A stretch of 64,000 nucleotides of DNA from Pollenia angustigena. Taxonomy: Eukaryota; Arthropoda; Insecta; Diptera; Polleniidae. The translations under genes were made by a program, and so were the position numbers. Shown piece by piece: positions 10,977 to 22,139 of this stretch (positions are counted from its first letter, which is position 1; each line of letters starts with the position of its first letter). Where the stretch lies: contig OV884059.1 in assembly GCA_930367215.1 (NCBI GenBank), positions 247,503,803 to 247,567,802 of the forward strand, given 5' to 3'. The notes under the pieces are model-generated. The model made no database searches. It worked only from the letters and a program-made list of their open reading frames with translations, and was not told where the DNA came from.

Positions 10977-13575
10977 TATGTGTAATGAAAATACATAAAT
11001 GCATAAGGCATTACCATGTAAATTTGTTTTATGGTATTTAATCAGTTAAAAATTTAAAAAAAAAATTACGTACATAGGTACCTACATATGGGCGAATCCC
11101 AGCAACAGTCCACCAACCAAAAATTTTTCAAGTTATTTTTTAATGGAATATAAGACTAGAGTATAATTTCATTTTTATATTAAAAAAATATGTATTTCAC
11201 TGATCATTAATGCAATAATTTTTACCAAGTCCTACCCCACTCCTGATCTCTTAATGTTATAAGTGAATTTAGCATTATCTAAGGTGATTTTTGTGCTTAA
11301 AATAGCACTTACAGCAGACTCATCAAAATATAAATTTCGTTAAAAAAAAGTTGATATTCATTAGTTAAGAAATTAGTTAAAGAAATGCAATTCATAAAAA
11401 TATAATTTGTTTTGTTAAAATTAATAAAATATAATAATAAAATACTACTGGAAAAACTATAGCGTGCGTTATGTAGCGTGCGTCTCAAAGGGTTCACGGC
11501 TTTTGTCAAAAAATCACAACATTTTTTGGCTGCGAATAAGTGCGTTTAGAATTGTCTTATAGTCATCTTTCTTTTAGGAATTAGATTTTGTATACCTTAT
11601 AATGCCAAATTCGCTAAAAATTAGGAAAACGCACTTCAACCTTTGAAGTTACTTCCACTTTTTGTAGCGTACGTCACAAAACTTTGTGATCAATTATTTC
11701 GCAACAAATACCTGCTAAGAAATTATGATATATGCCATTCGTAAGTACATATTAATGTCACTAAATACTATATAGGTATGTATGTATAAGTTGAAGCTAT
11801 CTCTTTTGAAAGACCAAAAAATGTTTATATTTCAATCAGAAGAAATTAAGAAATTAATTTTAATCGGTAAATTGTTCGAGTAATTCGTCATTCGAAATTG
11901 GCTATTTCAATTAGTCGATTAAATAATGGCGAAAAATTTCAGTGGATACTCTAATAACTACTTAAAATCTTGCATGAGTTATCACTAGTAAGAGTGGACA
12001 AGGACCAATCATAACAAAACGAAATAAGTACATACATACATTACATATGTACATAAAAGACGCAATACGACTGTGGAAAAAAATGTATGTCTAGACGTCT
12101 AAAGCGGGCACCGCAAATATCAAAAATTTCGTTTTCTATTGAAGTCCACTGCAGCTAATAAATTTTCGTTATAAACATAAATTAATAGAAAACAACATTA
12201 GCTTTATTACAAAAATACATTTCTTTTCAACTGTGTGTCATCAAACTGGAAAACAAAACACAATCAACATCTTTTAATTATAATTAAAAACCCAGTGATA
12301 GTCTGGCATCACTTTCCTATGTCAAAGATAAACTGACACACAATTATATCGTGTTTTAGTATACACATGCAACCGTTCTTAATATTTTATTTACAATTTA
12401 AATATATCTACAGATGTAGATATGCATGTATAAATGTATGCACATACATACACATGCATATATGAAAATGTATAGCTGTCTCACTAACGAATGTTTAGTT
12501 TACTACTATCTTTTTAAAAGGGAGTAAAAAAATATAAAGAGAGTAAGGTTTTATAATCGTAAAAATAAAGACAGAATGAAAAAAATATGTTTTATATTTT
12601 ATCACCTTTCTGAAATAAAAAAAAAATATTTTATACCTACTCATTTTCTTTATAAAAAATTTTTTGTTTACTTAAACTAGGTATAATAATTTAATTTAAC
12701 GATATTTTTATCACCTGCGGTATTGTACGACTAAAATAATTATAACCTCACTTATTGTTTTAACTTTAAACAACCGCAATAGGTATGTAAAATCTGTTTA
12801 ATTTTATATTTTTGTAAAATGTATCTAGGTACGTTTAATTTATTTTAGATATTTTTTATACCTATTACATTTTATTATATCAGTTTTTATCACTTATTTT
12901 TGTATTCCCAGTAAGGGAAAAATCAATGAATGGGCACCATAAAACGTAATAACACGAAAAATACACAATAACAGAACAGGAAACTACCAACCAACCACTC
13001 TTTTCTTAAAAGATTTAACTCACGACACCAACAACAAAAACTCCCTATTATATTAACTAACTTTAACTAACTTTAAAATTAAAAAAACACGTAAGTAGAT
13101 GGGTATGAAAAAGAAAGTTTTAACTTTTTTATGTTAAATAATAACTTAAGGAAGGATATTAGCAATGATAGATATTTAAATATTGAAAATATTTTTATCA
13201 TTAACTTATTTTATTCTTTTTTACAGTTCAGTGCAAAAAAACATATCCAAACTTAAAACTGTTTTTTTAACTTAGAAAACTCTCTCTCCCTTAAACAAAA
13301 ATTAAAAACTCATACAATTTTTTGCTTGAAAATTTTTTATCTTTTTTTTATTTCATAAGATTTTTAAATCACCTTTAATGTTAACTTGTTAACATTTGCA
13401 CAATCTATTTTAACCAGATAATACTACTTCTGATATTTTCTTTTGCCAAAAAGTAACTAGATTAATGTTATTCGTTCGGTATTTCTCGCGTTATTTATCG
13501 AAAAAGAACAGACCACGAACGACACTCACGAATGACTAAATTCTAATTGGACTACCACCTTTTGTGTATTGGTTT
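10977..13575. other. 2.6-kb A+T-rich region without a recognised gene
   Basis: It contains TAGCGTGCGT repeated near 11463 and 11475 with a relative TAGCGTACGT near 11665, and CATACATA-type microsatellite near 12025-12055 and 12410-12470. A CA-rich stretch lies at 12930-13060. No ORF over 66 codons, inverted-repeat element or splice-bounded exon was recognised. It could be host intronic or intergenic DNA. Confidence 0.4.
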
Positions 13576-14138
13576 CAGCGTTGCCACCAGTGAAACAAAA
13601 AATTATGCCGAATTTTGGCAAGGAAGTAAGTACAAAGCAAAATGAAATAGCACAAAAAAATTCCAGCAATAGATTTTTTTATTTTTGTCAAAACATATTT
13701 AGGCAATTCAGAAAGTGTTGTATTGTGTCATATGGGTTATATTAATAATTTTATAAATGTCACTGTTTTTCTCGAAAAAATAAAAATAAAAAAATAACTG
13801 TTATATATGCGCGAAAAAATTTAAATTCATAACACATATTAAAAATATTTACCATAGACTAGGTCATAAAGATCAATACTTTACTTCTATATGTTTTTTT
13901 TAGTAGCCCATTAACATTAACGAAATATAGTTCTTTTGAAGTTTTGCAAACAAAATCTTGTTAGTGTTAAAAAAAGTACAATGTTATCGCGCTAAATTTT
14001 AGAGAAGATTTCAAATCAAATTTTCTAGATGGCCTACAAAATTTCAAAAGCGGAACAAACATTTTAGGATATCAAAACTGTACAAACATTTTGAAATAGT
14101 ACAGTTGTTTTACAATTATACAAAAAGTGGCAACGCTG
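13576..14138. mobile_element. hAT-type non-autonomous element, 563 bp, TSD ATTGGTTT
   Basis: It starts CAGCGTTGCCAC and ends GTGGCAACGCTG, a perfect 12-bp inverted repeat. Identical 8-bp duplications ATTGGTTT are at 13568-13575 and 14139-14146. No transposase is visible inside. Confidence 0.9.
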
Positions 14139-14439
14139 ATTGGTTTGAATATAACGAGGTACCTTTACCCCGAGTCTCCACAAAGCAATACTTATTGCGG
14201 CAAACGTCAAATTTGATTGCACCATTCAATTTTCGAAGTATGGACTGCATATTACCATGAGTGGCAATCCATTGCGCAATGATTGCTCTTCTGAGCAATT
14301 ATTGTCATTTAAATGGCATTTCATTATCTGTACGTGTGTTTAAGGCAAAGCAATTTCACCCGTTATCCAGCAATATAATCAGCAACAATCCCAAACTGCT
14401 TAGGATAACTACAAGCAATTTGACACCAAGTGTGTTTAT

Positions 14440-15235
14440 TTCTTTTGAGTTTTTCAAAAGTGAGCGTGTTTTCAACAGACGGACAGAAAAATAGACATGT
14501 TTTAATCGACTTAGAATTACTCAAGGAGCCAGAATATATATGTATATCGTCACCTTAAAAACGAAATAACCCATCTGCAGTTTTCAAAAGTTTACAGGAG
14601 AGGGAGAAAACTTTATAAAATTGAAAATATTTACAATATTGAAACGTAAATTACACATTTTGATTAAAATGAAACCGGAAATATATATCGGTTGAGAAAA
14701 TTTTGTTGTTCTAAACACAGCTTATGTTATTTGTTATTTGGTTATTTGGAAATGTAAAAAACAAATAACCTATCTGCAGTACTAATTAGTATGAATATGA
14801 TAAACATATGAATATTATATACATTAAATAATAACAGTTATAGTTTCTTTTACTGGTTTAAGTAAAAAAAGTACTTAATGTTTGTTTAAATTACACTATG
14901 CAACAAAATTAAGCTTTTATCGTGATTTTTGATGATTTTTTTTTCTCTTTTTTTTGTGCGTAATGGTCCTCTAGGTACAAAAACTTTGTCATTTGTAATA
15001 TTACATGTTCAAAATTTTGCTCACATATGCGTTGTGATATAGGGAATAAAAATCCATAAAAAAAATAAATTTTGTAATTTTTGCAGATAGGTTATTAGGT
15101 CTTTAAGATGACGATATATATATATATATAAATATATTATGGGGTCTAAGATGAAAAATAAAAAAGTTTCCCTCGGAATGACAAACTTAGTATACCCTCT
15201 TCACAAATAATTGTGGTGCAGAGTATAAAAAAAAC
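14440..15235 (-). repeat. Degenerate TATACCC-family repeat split by an insertion
   Basis: The left part has CAGACGGACAG and AGCCAGAATATATATG. The right part (about 15120-15235) has TATGGGGTCTAAGATG, CGGAATGACAAACTTAGTATA and a TATACCCTCTTCAC end. Together they follow the order of the dipteran repeat seen at 20-23 kb, in reverse orientation, interrupted at a TA-rich point by 14548-15112. Confidence 0.5.
14548..15112. mobile_element. CGTCAYCTTAAARAC-ended element, 565 bp
   Basis: The left end reads CGTCACCTTAAAAACGAAAT. The right end, reversed, reads CGTCATCTTAAAGACCTAAT, and both continue into ATAACCYATCTGCA. A third copy of ATAACCTATCTGCAG is internal near 14764. The flanks are TA-rich, so the target duplication cannot be set. 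A lone end of the same kind (TTTAAGATGACGATATA) occurs at about 53170. Confidence 0.6.
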
Positions 15236-15439
15236 AGTGACAACTAAATACAAAAAAAAAATAACATATATTTTGTTGTTAGGTTTTCTTAGTTCTTCTG
15301 TTGTTTGCTTATTCTTGTGTATATGTGTTAAGATGCAATTTTAGAAGAAAACTACTTTATTCTTACAATTTACATACGTAAATAATATTTATGACTTAAA
15401 TAAATATAAAGATGAATTTATATGGTATCATTTTCTTTC

Positions 15440-15588
15440 ATTCAATATGAAATAAAAATCTTATGTTAATAAATGTTAAACGTTAAAAATGGATTTTAAA
15501 TTTTTTTCCAAAATATATCTTTTTGGGAAAAAGTGTATCACTTTGGAAATTAAAATGTATCTTTCTCGAAATGTCGCTGGCAGCACTG
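15440..15588. mobile_element. Right half of a hAT MITE (same family as 15605-15905)
   Basis: AAATGTATCTTTCTCGAAAT followed by GCTGGCAGCACTG matches the right end of the neighbouring element and of 34482-36416. The left end is missing or decayed. Confidence 0.6.
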
Positions 15589-15604
15589 AAATGTACCTTG
15601 GAAT

Positions 15605-15905
15605 CAGTGATGCCATTAGGATACGAAAGATTCATTTTTCGTATCTTTTGATGACTTCAGGTACCGTGTATAATCCCTACACTTTTCGTTTCTTTTGAAT
15701 CTTAACGCAAAATGTACAGAAATGAAATATTGGAGAATTTTTAGCCAACTAAAACTTATTAAGACTGATCATCGTTACAATTTGAATTAAATATGAAATA
15801 AAAATGTTATGTTAATAATTGTTAAACGTTAAAAAGTTTTTTTTTCAACATGTATCTTTTTGGAAACCAAAATGTATCTTTCTCGAAATTACCCTGGCAA
15901 CATTG
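15605..15905. mobile_element. hAT MITE, 301 bp, TSD CTTGGAAT
   Basis: The left end is CAGTGATGCCATTAGGATAC and the right end, reversed, is CAATGTTGCCAGGG. Perfect 8-bp duplications CTTGGAAT flank it at 15597-15604 and 15906-15913. Both ends match the larger element at 34482-36416, which suggests a deletion derivative. It lies next to a second, partial copy. Confidence 0.88.
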
Positions 15906-15970
15906 CTTGGAATATAGCACTCAATAGAGTGATGCCAGATTTTTATTGTCGACAACATATCTCAAATATA

Positions 15971-16180
15971 CAAGGCGAATTTATTACAGGTGCTGATATT
16001 AGCTAAAATCACTGTTGGATGTCAAAATTTTGTTAATTCTCTTTTATTATCTTTGTTTCTGTTTTGTTTTATTTCTGTTTTTGGCATTGTACAATGATTT
16101 TACAAAAACAAATTGCTTGGGGTTTTTGTACGAGTTGTTCTTGTTGTAGTACTGAAATTACCTGGGATGAATTCGCCTTG
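15971..16180. mobile_element. P-like MITE, CAAGGCGAATT family, 210 bp
   Basis: It starts CAAGGCGAATTTATTACAGG and its reversed right end is CAAGGCGAATTCATCCCAGG. The flanks CAAATATA (15963-15970) and CAAATATG (16181-16188) match at 7 of 8 positions. The inside shares CATTGTACAATGATTTTAC and AAACAAATTGCTTG with 42008-42232 and 45393-45635, so the three form one subfamily. No protein is encoded. Confidence 0.85.
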
Positions 16181-16396
16181 CAAATATGTATAAGACGATA
16201 TATACATTTGATAAATATATACCGAAATTTTAAAAATCAGCTCTGTGAAAAAAAATCTTAATTCCATAAGCCATTTGCATAATGAATCAAAAACTAAGAA
16301 TCAAATAATATGTTAAGTGTTCTCTTACGATTTGTACGCACCTCTACCTGTATAAGAGTATTGCAATGCATCCCTGATTTAGGTAATAGGTAAAAG

Positions 16397-16878
16397 CAAG
16401 GTATATTTACACAAGGTAAACTCGTTGGTCCATATGTTTGTCAGCTGTTTACCCCATTTGGAACCGTAGTGTCAAATGTTATTTATGTTGGTTCCGTTGG
16501 TTCCTTGTGTTTGTTTACATACTTATGGTTAGTACGCGCCATTTTGAATTAAAAAAGTGTAAAATTGTGAAACATTTTATTTTTGTGAAATTTTAATTCT
16601 TGTGATTACTAAGCAAACAAAATACATTTAAATGCATTATTTTTTGCAATAATACTTTATTTTTATGCTTGAGAATGCACAATATATTAAAAATTGTTTC
16701 AGCTTATTATTCTGAACTGCACGTGTTGTTTTTTTTCAATTTGTGTTTTTATTTTAAAGGAACATTGTTGCGTTTTTTTTTGACACCATGGTTCCAATTA
16801 CAAAAACAATTTGGCGTGTTGTTTTTGTCTTGTTGTACTTGTTGTAGCAACGAGTTTACCTTGTGTAAATATACCTTG
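16397..16878. mobile_element. P-like element, 482 bp, 31-bp TIR, TSD GGTAAAAG
   Basis: A perfect 31-bp terminal inverted repeat begins CAAGGTATATTTACACAAGG. Identical 8-bp duplications GGTAAAAG lie at 16389-16396 and 16879-16886. The length, the CA start and the AAGGT block about 17 nt in match the layout of the Drosophila P-element inverted repeat, which also makes 8-bp duplications. Inner GTTGTACTTGTTGTAG text recurs in the CAAGGCGAATT elements. Non-autonomous. Confidence 0.9.
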
Positions 16879-16888
16879 GGTAAAAGTT

Positions 16889-17170
16889 TGATAGTGTGAA
16901 TTAAATGTGCTATGACAAGTATTACGAAAAAATGTTGAAATTCGATACGACTTCATTCTTTTTGAAAATTTTCTAAATAATTAAACTTTTTAATGGGTCA
17001 GGGTTGCATTTCAACAAAAGCGATTACAACTATTATTTCATATGCGAGAGTGTGAATACAAACCGTAATGTTGAATTCGATTTTTTTCTCATTCATTAGA
17101 TCAACTCATTAGATAACTGTCTTGTAAAGTGTTACAGAATTCTAAAGACTTGTGTGATAAAAGTGTACTT
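16889..17170. repeat. Degenerate relative of the 43517-43869 MITE
   Basis: GACAAGTATTACGAAAAAATG, ACGACTTCATTCTTTTTGAA and GGGTCAGGGTTGCATTT match the reverse complement of the element at 43.5-43.9 kb in order. The ends are not intact. Confidence 0.5.
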
Positions 17171-17233
17171 TAACCAAAACACAGGATTCACCCCGACTTG
17201 GCAGTATAAACTTCTCTTTCTACATATTCAGCG

Positions 17234-18758
17234 CAGTGATGCCAACTTTTTGAGAGCAAAAAGCACTTTAACATTTAAAAAAAGCACTAAAAAGTACTAT
17301 TTCAAACAAAAAAAGCGTTAAAAAGCACTAAGCCATTTTTACAATTTAATTAAACACAAAACAAGTTGCATTCGGCTGTGCAAAATATGGCATACCTCTA
17401 AAATTTACAAAAAGGCGACGGCTTTGATGAGGGATTTTCATTTAAAATTTAATAAAAAAAATATATTTACATTCGTAAATAAATACTTTAATAAATTCTT
17501 CAAGCTTAAGGTCACTTATTTATAAAATTAATTAAAATAATTTTATTTTCAATATTTCGATTTCCGTTGGAAATCTTCTTCAGGAATGGAAGATTTCCAA
17601 CGGAAATCGAAATATTGAAAATAAAAATATTTTAATTAATTTTATAAATAAGTGACCTTAAGCTTGAAGAATTTATTAAAGTATTTAATAAAAAAAAAAA
17701 AAGTCGAAGAAATAGGACTATAATTCGTAAATAAACATTTTTAAATGTATTATTATTATCTTAAATAAAAATATCATCCAAATCACTTGTATCATCATCA
17801 GCTAAGTTTGAATTGACCATAAAACAGTTTTAAAGTAATACAGTGCGAGCTCGATTTTCGTAACTCGAAAAAATCGTACCTGTTGCAATTACCGAAAATT
17901 TGCAATGACCGACCATTCTTTATTTAAATAAAAATTTTAAAAAAAAAATTTATCGTTTAAATAATTCTATATTAAAATCGTGCAAAGTTTAATAAAACAA
18001 TTAGCGTATGATATTGTCCAATTATATTAACTTATGTACGCTTCGGAATGAAGAACACACATAAGGTGCAAAATAGAAAAACATGTATGTTTGTATTCTG
18101 ATACTAAGGCAACCTTTTTGCAATAGCACTAGAGGTAGAAGTGTACAACACGCGGTTCGAGTGGCGTGTGTTTGAAAACTAAAGCGCATGAAAAATGGCA
18201 GGTTACACAACGCTCGTTATAAAAGCATTTTCTGTCAGCTGTTTTTAATTTATTAAACACTTTTCTTATATTAAGTTACGGCTCTTTTTTTGTTTTTAAA
18301 GTCTTTGCGTCCTTTTTCTATTTTTGAAACAGTGTCTGAAAACAAATACATCATTTTAATTACGATTGCTTAATATGTTGTCAACGCTAAAAAGCGTGAC
18401 GTTTTGTAAAATTTCCAAATTGCTAGGAAGCCTAGCTCTAACCTCGTAAATAACCTATCTTTTATCACTTTTATCTTTTATCACTTTTTATCATTTGCAA
18501 TCTTAAAATCGTCGCAGGCCTTCTTAAAATTGTACCCCAAATAGCAAATCTCATCTAAGTCATCCTCTTTAAAATCAAAGTTTTAAAAAATTATAGAAAA
18601 AATAAAAGTTGTAAAAAGCACTAAAGGCACTAACGAAAAATTTAATAAGCACCAAGTTAGTGCTTCTTCTTAGTTTAGCACTAAGGATAAAATTTTGGAG
18701 TTTTGAGGCATCAAAAAGCACCATAAATAGTGCCAAAAGCACTAAGTTAGCATCGCTG
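17234..18758. mobile_element. hAT element, 1525 bp, TSD ATTCAGCG
   Basis: The left end is CAGTGATGCCAACTT and the reversed right end is CAGCGATGCTAACTT. Identical 8-bp duplications ATTCAGCG are at 17226-17233 and 18759-18766. AAAAAGCACTAA and close variants recur near both ends, likely subterminal binding sites. Inside are a long hairpin (17481-17686) and a pogo-like end (CAGTGCGAGCTCGATT, about 17840). No intact transposase was seen. Confidence 0.88.
17481..17686. repeat. Long perfect hairpin, about 97-bp arms
   Basis: The left arm contains AAGCTTAAGGTCACTTATTT and GATTTCCGTTGGAAATCTT. The right arm is its near-exact reverse complement, separated by about 12 nt. It lies inside the hAT at 17234-18758 and may be a separate MITE. 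It begins and ends in AAATACTTTAATA. Confidence 0.75.
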
Positions 18759-18766
18759 ATTCAGCG

Positions 18767-19341
18767 TTGCAGTTGAAAAACTTAAAAAGCGTCACAAAAG
18801 GTATTTTTAAAAAAGGGTAGCAAAATGGCATTAAACGGAAGAAAAGTTCAAATTTAAGTTTCTTCATTGAAGTTGTTTGTTGTATATGCATTTGTATAAA
18901 TATTTTCGTTACATTTTTCTTTTCAAACTTTCTACCCCAAGCCAAAACTTTTCTAAATTGGTTATGGCTCTATATGTTTTATTTATCTTATTTTCTTCAA
19001 CATAAATTAGTTGACCTCTATGTAGACAATTATTTTTTGCCACTTCAGGATCACAACGTTTATCTTCGCCTTTCTTCTTAGACCACGTAAGTGTAACAAC
19101 TTATTTTTCAGAAAACTAAAAAACTTAACAACTTTTTAAATAAGCGTTCAGAAAAAAGTTTATTTTGCAAAATTCTAACTTATTTTTAATATTATTTTTG
19201 TCAAAAAATTAAATCAGTTACCTCAATTGCTTTGTCTCCAAGATTATGACTCTTAACTTCAAAAAATTTTAAATATAACTCATATACGACAATTTTAGTG
19301 TTTTTTCTATACATTAAAAGAAATATTGGTTATGTAAAAAT
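18767..19341. other. No gene recognised
   Basis: A+T-rich sequence with no motif, inverted repeat or window-internal match recognised. Confidence 0.3.
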
Positions 19342-19425
19342 AATTGAATCGTTTATTTCAGAAACCCGTTAAGTGTGCCTATATTAAATGAGAGTTGGCG
19401 GGTTTCTGAAATAAACGATTCAATT
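19342..19425. repeat. Perfect 27-bp inverted repeat (hairpin)
   Basis: AATTGAATCGTTTATTTCAG plus seven more bases (19342-19368) is repeated as its exact reverse complement at 19399-19425, around a 30-nt loop. It could be a very short MITE or a structured transcript element. No target duplication is evident. Confidence 0.7.
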
Positions 19426-19492
19426 GAGGTCGGTCTTAGAAATTAACTCTCTTGAGCACGCGATAATCCCTTAGGGTCCGAAAATGAATTTC

Positions 19493-19522
19493 GGCTCCCG
19501 TACTGCTTTTTGTACGGGAGCC
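19493..19522. repeat. 11-bp stem, 8-nt loop hairpin
   Basis: GGCTCCCGTAC, eight bases including a T run, then GTACGGGAGCC. This is a strong G+C stem in an A+T-rich setting. Confidence 0.7.
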
Positions 19523-19529
19523 ATGTTAA

Positions 19530-19900
19530 GATATCGAGAAAGATCGTTAGCATAAAGAAAAAAACGTTTCATATTAATTAATTAATGGGGGCTTTTGAGT
19601 TTTTAAGTAACTCGGCGAAAAGTGTCGCCACACCAAAAATGCTCAGAAAGGCTCACTAATCTCAAAAATAAAATATTTAGTGGATGAAACTTTAACATTT
19701 CCAAGTTTAAATATTTAAACCAATCTCATTAGCATGCAAATGTCATTTCGTATGGCCCTTACGAGGTTTTCAAATTGGCTCTAATATTTTTTTTCATACA
19801 AAGTTGTTACCACCCAATTCGTATAATTACCCACAAGGTGGCACCACTGATTCTTACATATCTATTTTAATGGAACGTAGTAAATGGCAATGCTGTTCAT
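19530..19900. other. No gene recognised
   Basis: Plain A+T-rich sequence. A half-site AAGGCGAATTCAGATGG lies just downstream near 19905, without a partner. Confidence 0.3.
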
Positions 19901-19928
19901 ATTTAAGGCGAATTCAGATGGAATAAGG

Positions 19929-19960
19929 CAAGGCGAATTTAAAATTTTAAATTCGCCTTG
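19929..19960. mobile_element. P-type excision footprint, 32-bp palindrome
   Basis: Only CAAGGCGAATTTAAAA and TTTTAAATTCGCCTTG remain, 16 nt of each end joined. They sit between GAATAAGG (19921-19928) and GAATAAAG (19961-19968), an 8-bp duplication with one difference. The surrounding GGAATAAG...CCAGCTG...TCACAG...TTCGCCGC text recurs without an insertion at 59338-59395. Keeping 16-17 nt of each end between both target copies is what imprecise P-element excision leaves. Confidence 0.75.
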
Positions 19961-20142
19961 GAATAAAGGCAGCGTTCGGCAAGCCAGCTGTTCACAGGTA
20001 TTTTCGCCGCGTTGTAAAACTACAAGTAAAATTATTTGTTGTTTACATTCTTTCTTTACCAACGCACAGTGTGACTTTTTGCAATTTTAAGTGGCCAAAT
20101 TTGAAGAATTTTCATTGTGAAAATACTTTAGTTCGTATTTGT

Positions 20143-21155
20143 TATACCCTTCACCGAAGGTAAAAGGGTATATATAACTTTGCACTCCGTTTCTAATTTC
20201 TACAATATTTATCCAACACCCTAAAAAGTATATATTTTCTGGGTCTTTATGAAAAGCAAAGTTCAAATCCGGTTGTCCGTCTGTCTATTGAAATGATGGG
20301 GTATCTTTATGTCAGGTATTCTTATTATAATTTTGCTATTAAAATTCAGCCAGATCGGTCCAAAAAATGAGCAAAAAACCATGATTACCTCAAGGCAAAT
20401 TTAAAAAGGTAAGTGCAACTCTACAACTACAAAAAGCCCCATGTATTTTTTTTTGCAATTTAATAGGCGGCTGTCAAAAATGCTGACAAGGCAAAAATTA
20501 ATTGAAAAACAAAATACAAATTGGGTTATAAAAGAAATTTTTGAATTCACTTTAATTATTCACAGTTTTGAAATAGTTTAACTATTTTATTTTGGCACAA
20601 AACATGAACAAAATTATATTTTGACGTTTCCCTATTTTTTTTTAATTCGGAGACAGCTAATGAACGGCTGATGAGTTGAGTTGACCTTCTTAAATTCGGC
20701 TTGGACTACCTCTTTTTTTTTGCTTTTTTCTTTATATCTGGAGAACGGCAAGAGCCAAAGTTTCCAAATTAGGTACACACATTTAGGTTGCCAATACACA
20801 CCACCCTACAAAATGTGGGCGGGATTGGAGAAGTGGGCGTGGTACCTCCCATACAAAAAATATCAAATATTGTATAAAATCCTGAATTTTTTGACTGTAA
20901 TATGACCTATGGTTACGCCTTATATATCAAAAGATCGGAAATTTTTAGTAGAAAATATTTTCTGAAAACTCGGTTCAGATACGAAAAAGTTATGACCAAA
21001 ATATAAATTTTTTTTGAAAAATACCCATTTATTGATCTTCCCGAATCCTAGTTTTATAACTTCTTCTTTAACACGTCGGTATATAAATCTGTCAAATCGG
21101 TTAAGAAATAGCAGAGTTATGACCAAAATACTGAAATCCCAAAAATTACTCTTTT
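20143..21155 (+). repeat. TATACCCTTCACC dipteran repeat, copy A
   Basis: It opens TATACCCTTCACCGAAGG, with GGGTATATATAA, CCCTAAAAAGTATATA and a TGTCCGTCTGTC tract. After the P-like insertion at 20391-20703 it continues with TATCTGGAGAACGGCAAGAG, ACACACCACCCTACAAAATG and GTGGGCGGGA. The order matches copy B. I leave the class open. Confidence 0.7.
20391..20703. mobile_element. P-like MITE, 313 bp, inside repeat copy A
   Basis: The left end is CAAGGCAAATTTAAAAAGGT and the reversed right end is CAAGCCGAATTTAAGAAGGT. The flanks GATTACCT (20383-20390) and GACTACCT (20704-20711) match at 7 of 8. Repeat copy B has one unbroken GACTGCCT at the matching point (about 21478), an empty site. Its right part (CATCAGCCGTTCATTAGC) recurs at 24880-25020. 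Confidence 0.82.
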
Positions 21156-22058
21156 TATACCCTTCACCAGAGGTGTAAAAGGGTATATATAAGTTTGTCA
21201 TTACGTTTGTAATTTCCACAATATTGGTTTTAGACCCCATAAAGTATATATATTCCGGGTCCATATGAGAAGAGAAGTTGATTTAACAATGTCCGTCTGT
21301 CCGTCCGTCCGTCTGTCCATCTGTCCGTCTTACGCTTGATATGTGTTTTCCGGGAAAACCAGACATGATAGCGGCTAGGTTGTTTTACATTTATGTCACA
21401 TATAGTCCACCATTTCGTGCTATTGAAATTCAGCAAGATCGGTCCACAAATGACTGAGATATGATCAAAAAACCACGACTGCCTCTAATTTTTTCCAAAA
21501 ATCCTTTGTTGTTGTTGTATTTTTATTGCTTTTTTCTGTATATCTGGAGAACGGTAAGAGCCAAAGTTTCCAAATTGGGTACACACATTTTGGTTGTCAA
21601 TACACACCACCCTACAAAATGTGGGCGGGATGGGAGAAGTGGGCGTGGTACCTCCCGTACAAAAAAAAGTAAAAATTTTATAAAAACCTTAATTTTAGGG
21701 CTGTCATATGTCCTATGGATATGACTTATATACCAAAATATCGGAAATTTTTAGTAGAACATATTTTATATATATATATATCGGGAAAATCGGTTCAGAT
21801 ACAAAAAAGTTATGACCAAAATTATTTTTTTTTTTTAAATACCCATTTTCGGTAACCATGGATCTTCTCGAGTCCAAGTTTTATAACACAAATAAATGGT
21901 AAATTTCTTGCTCAACACGTCGGTATATAAATCTGTCAAATCGGTTAAAAAATGGCTGAGTTATAATCAAAATACTGAAATCCCAAAAGTTACTCTTTTT
22001 TATAATTAAGTTTGTTTTTTTTATAATTAAGTTTGCTTTAATATATGTACACATATGT

Positions 22059-22139
<81 letters not shown>

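Noticed and set aside
14116..14298. A minus-strand frame of 60 codons (MLRRAIIAQWIATHG...)
   Set aside because: It is short, ends inside the hAT at 13576-14138, and shows no domain or conserved context.
20920..21436. Minus-strand open frames of 114 and 68 codons
   Set aside because: They lie wholly in the TATACCCTTCACC repeat; the TDGRTDRRT-type run is just the TCCGTC tract translated.
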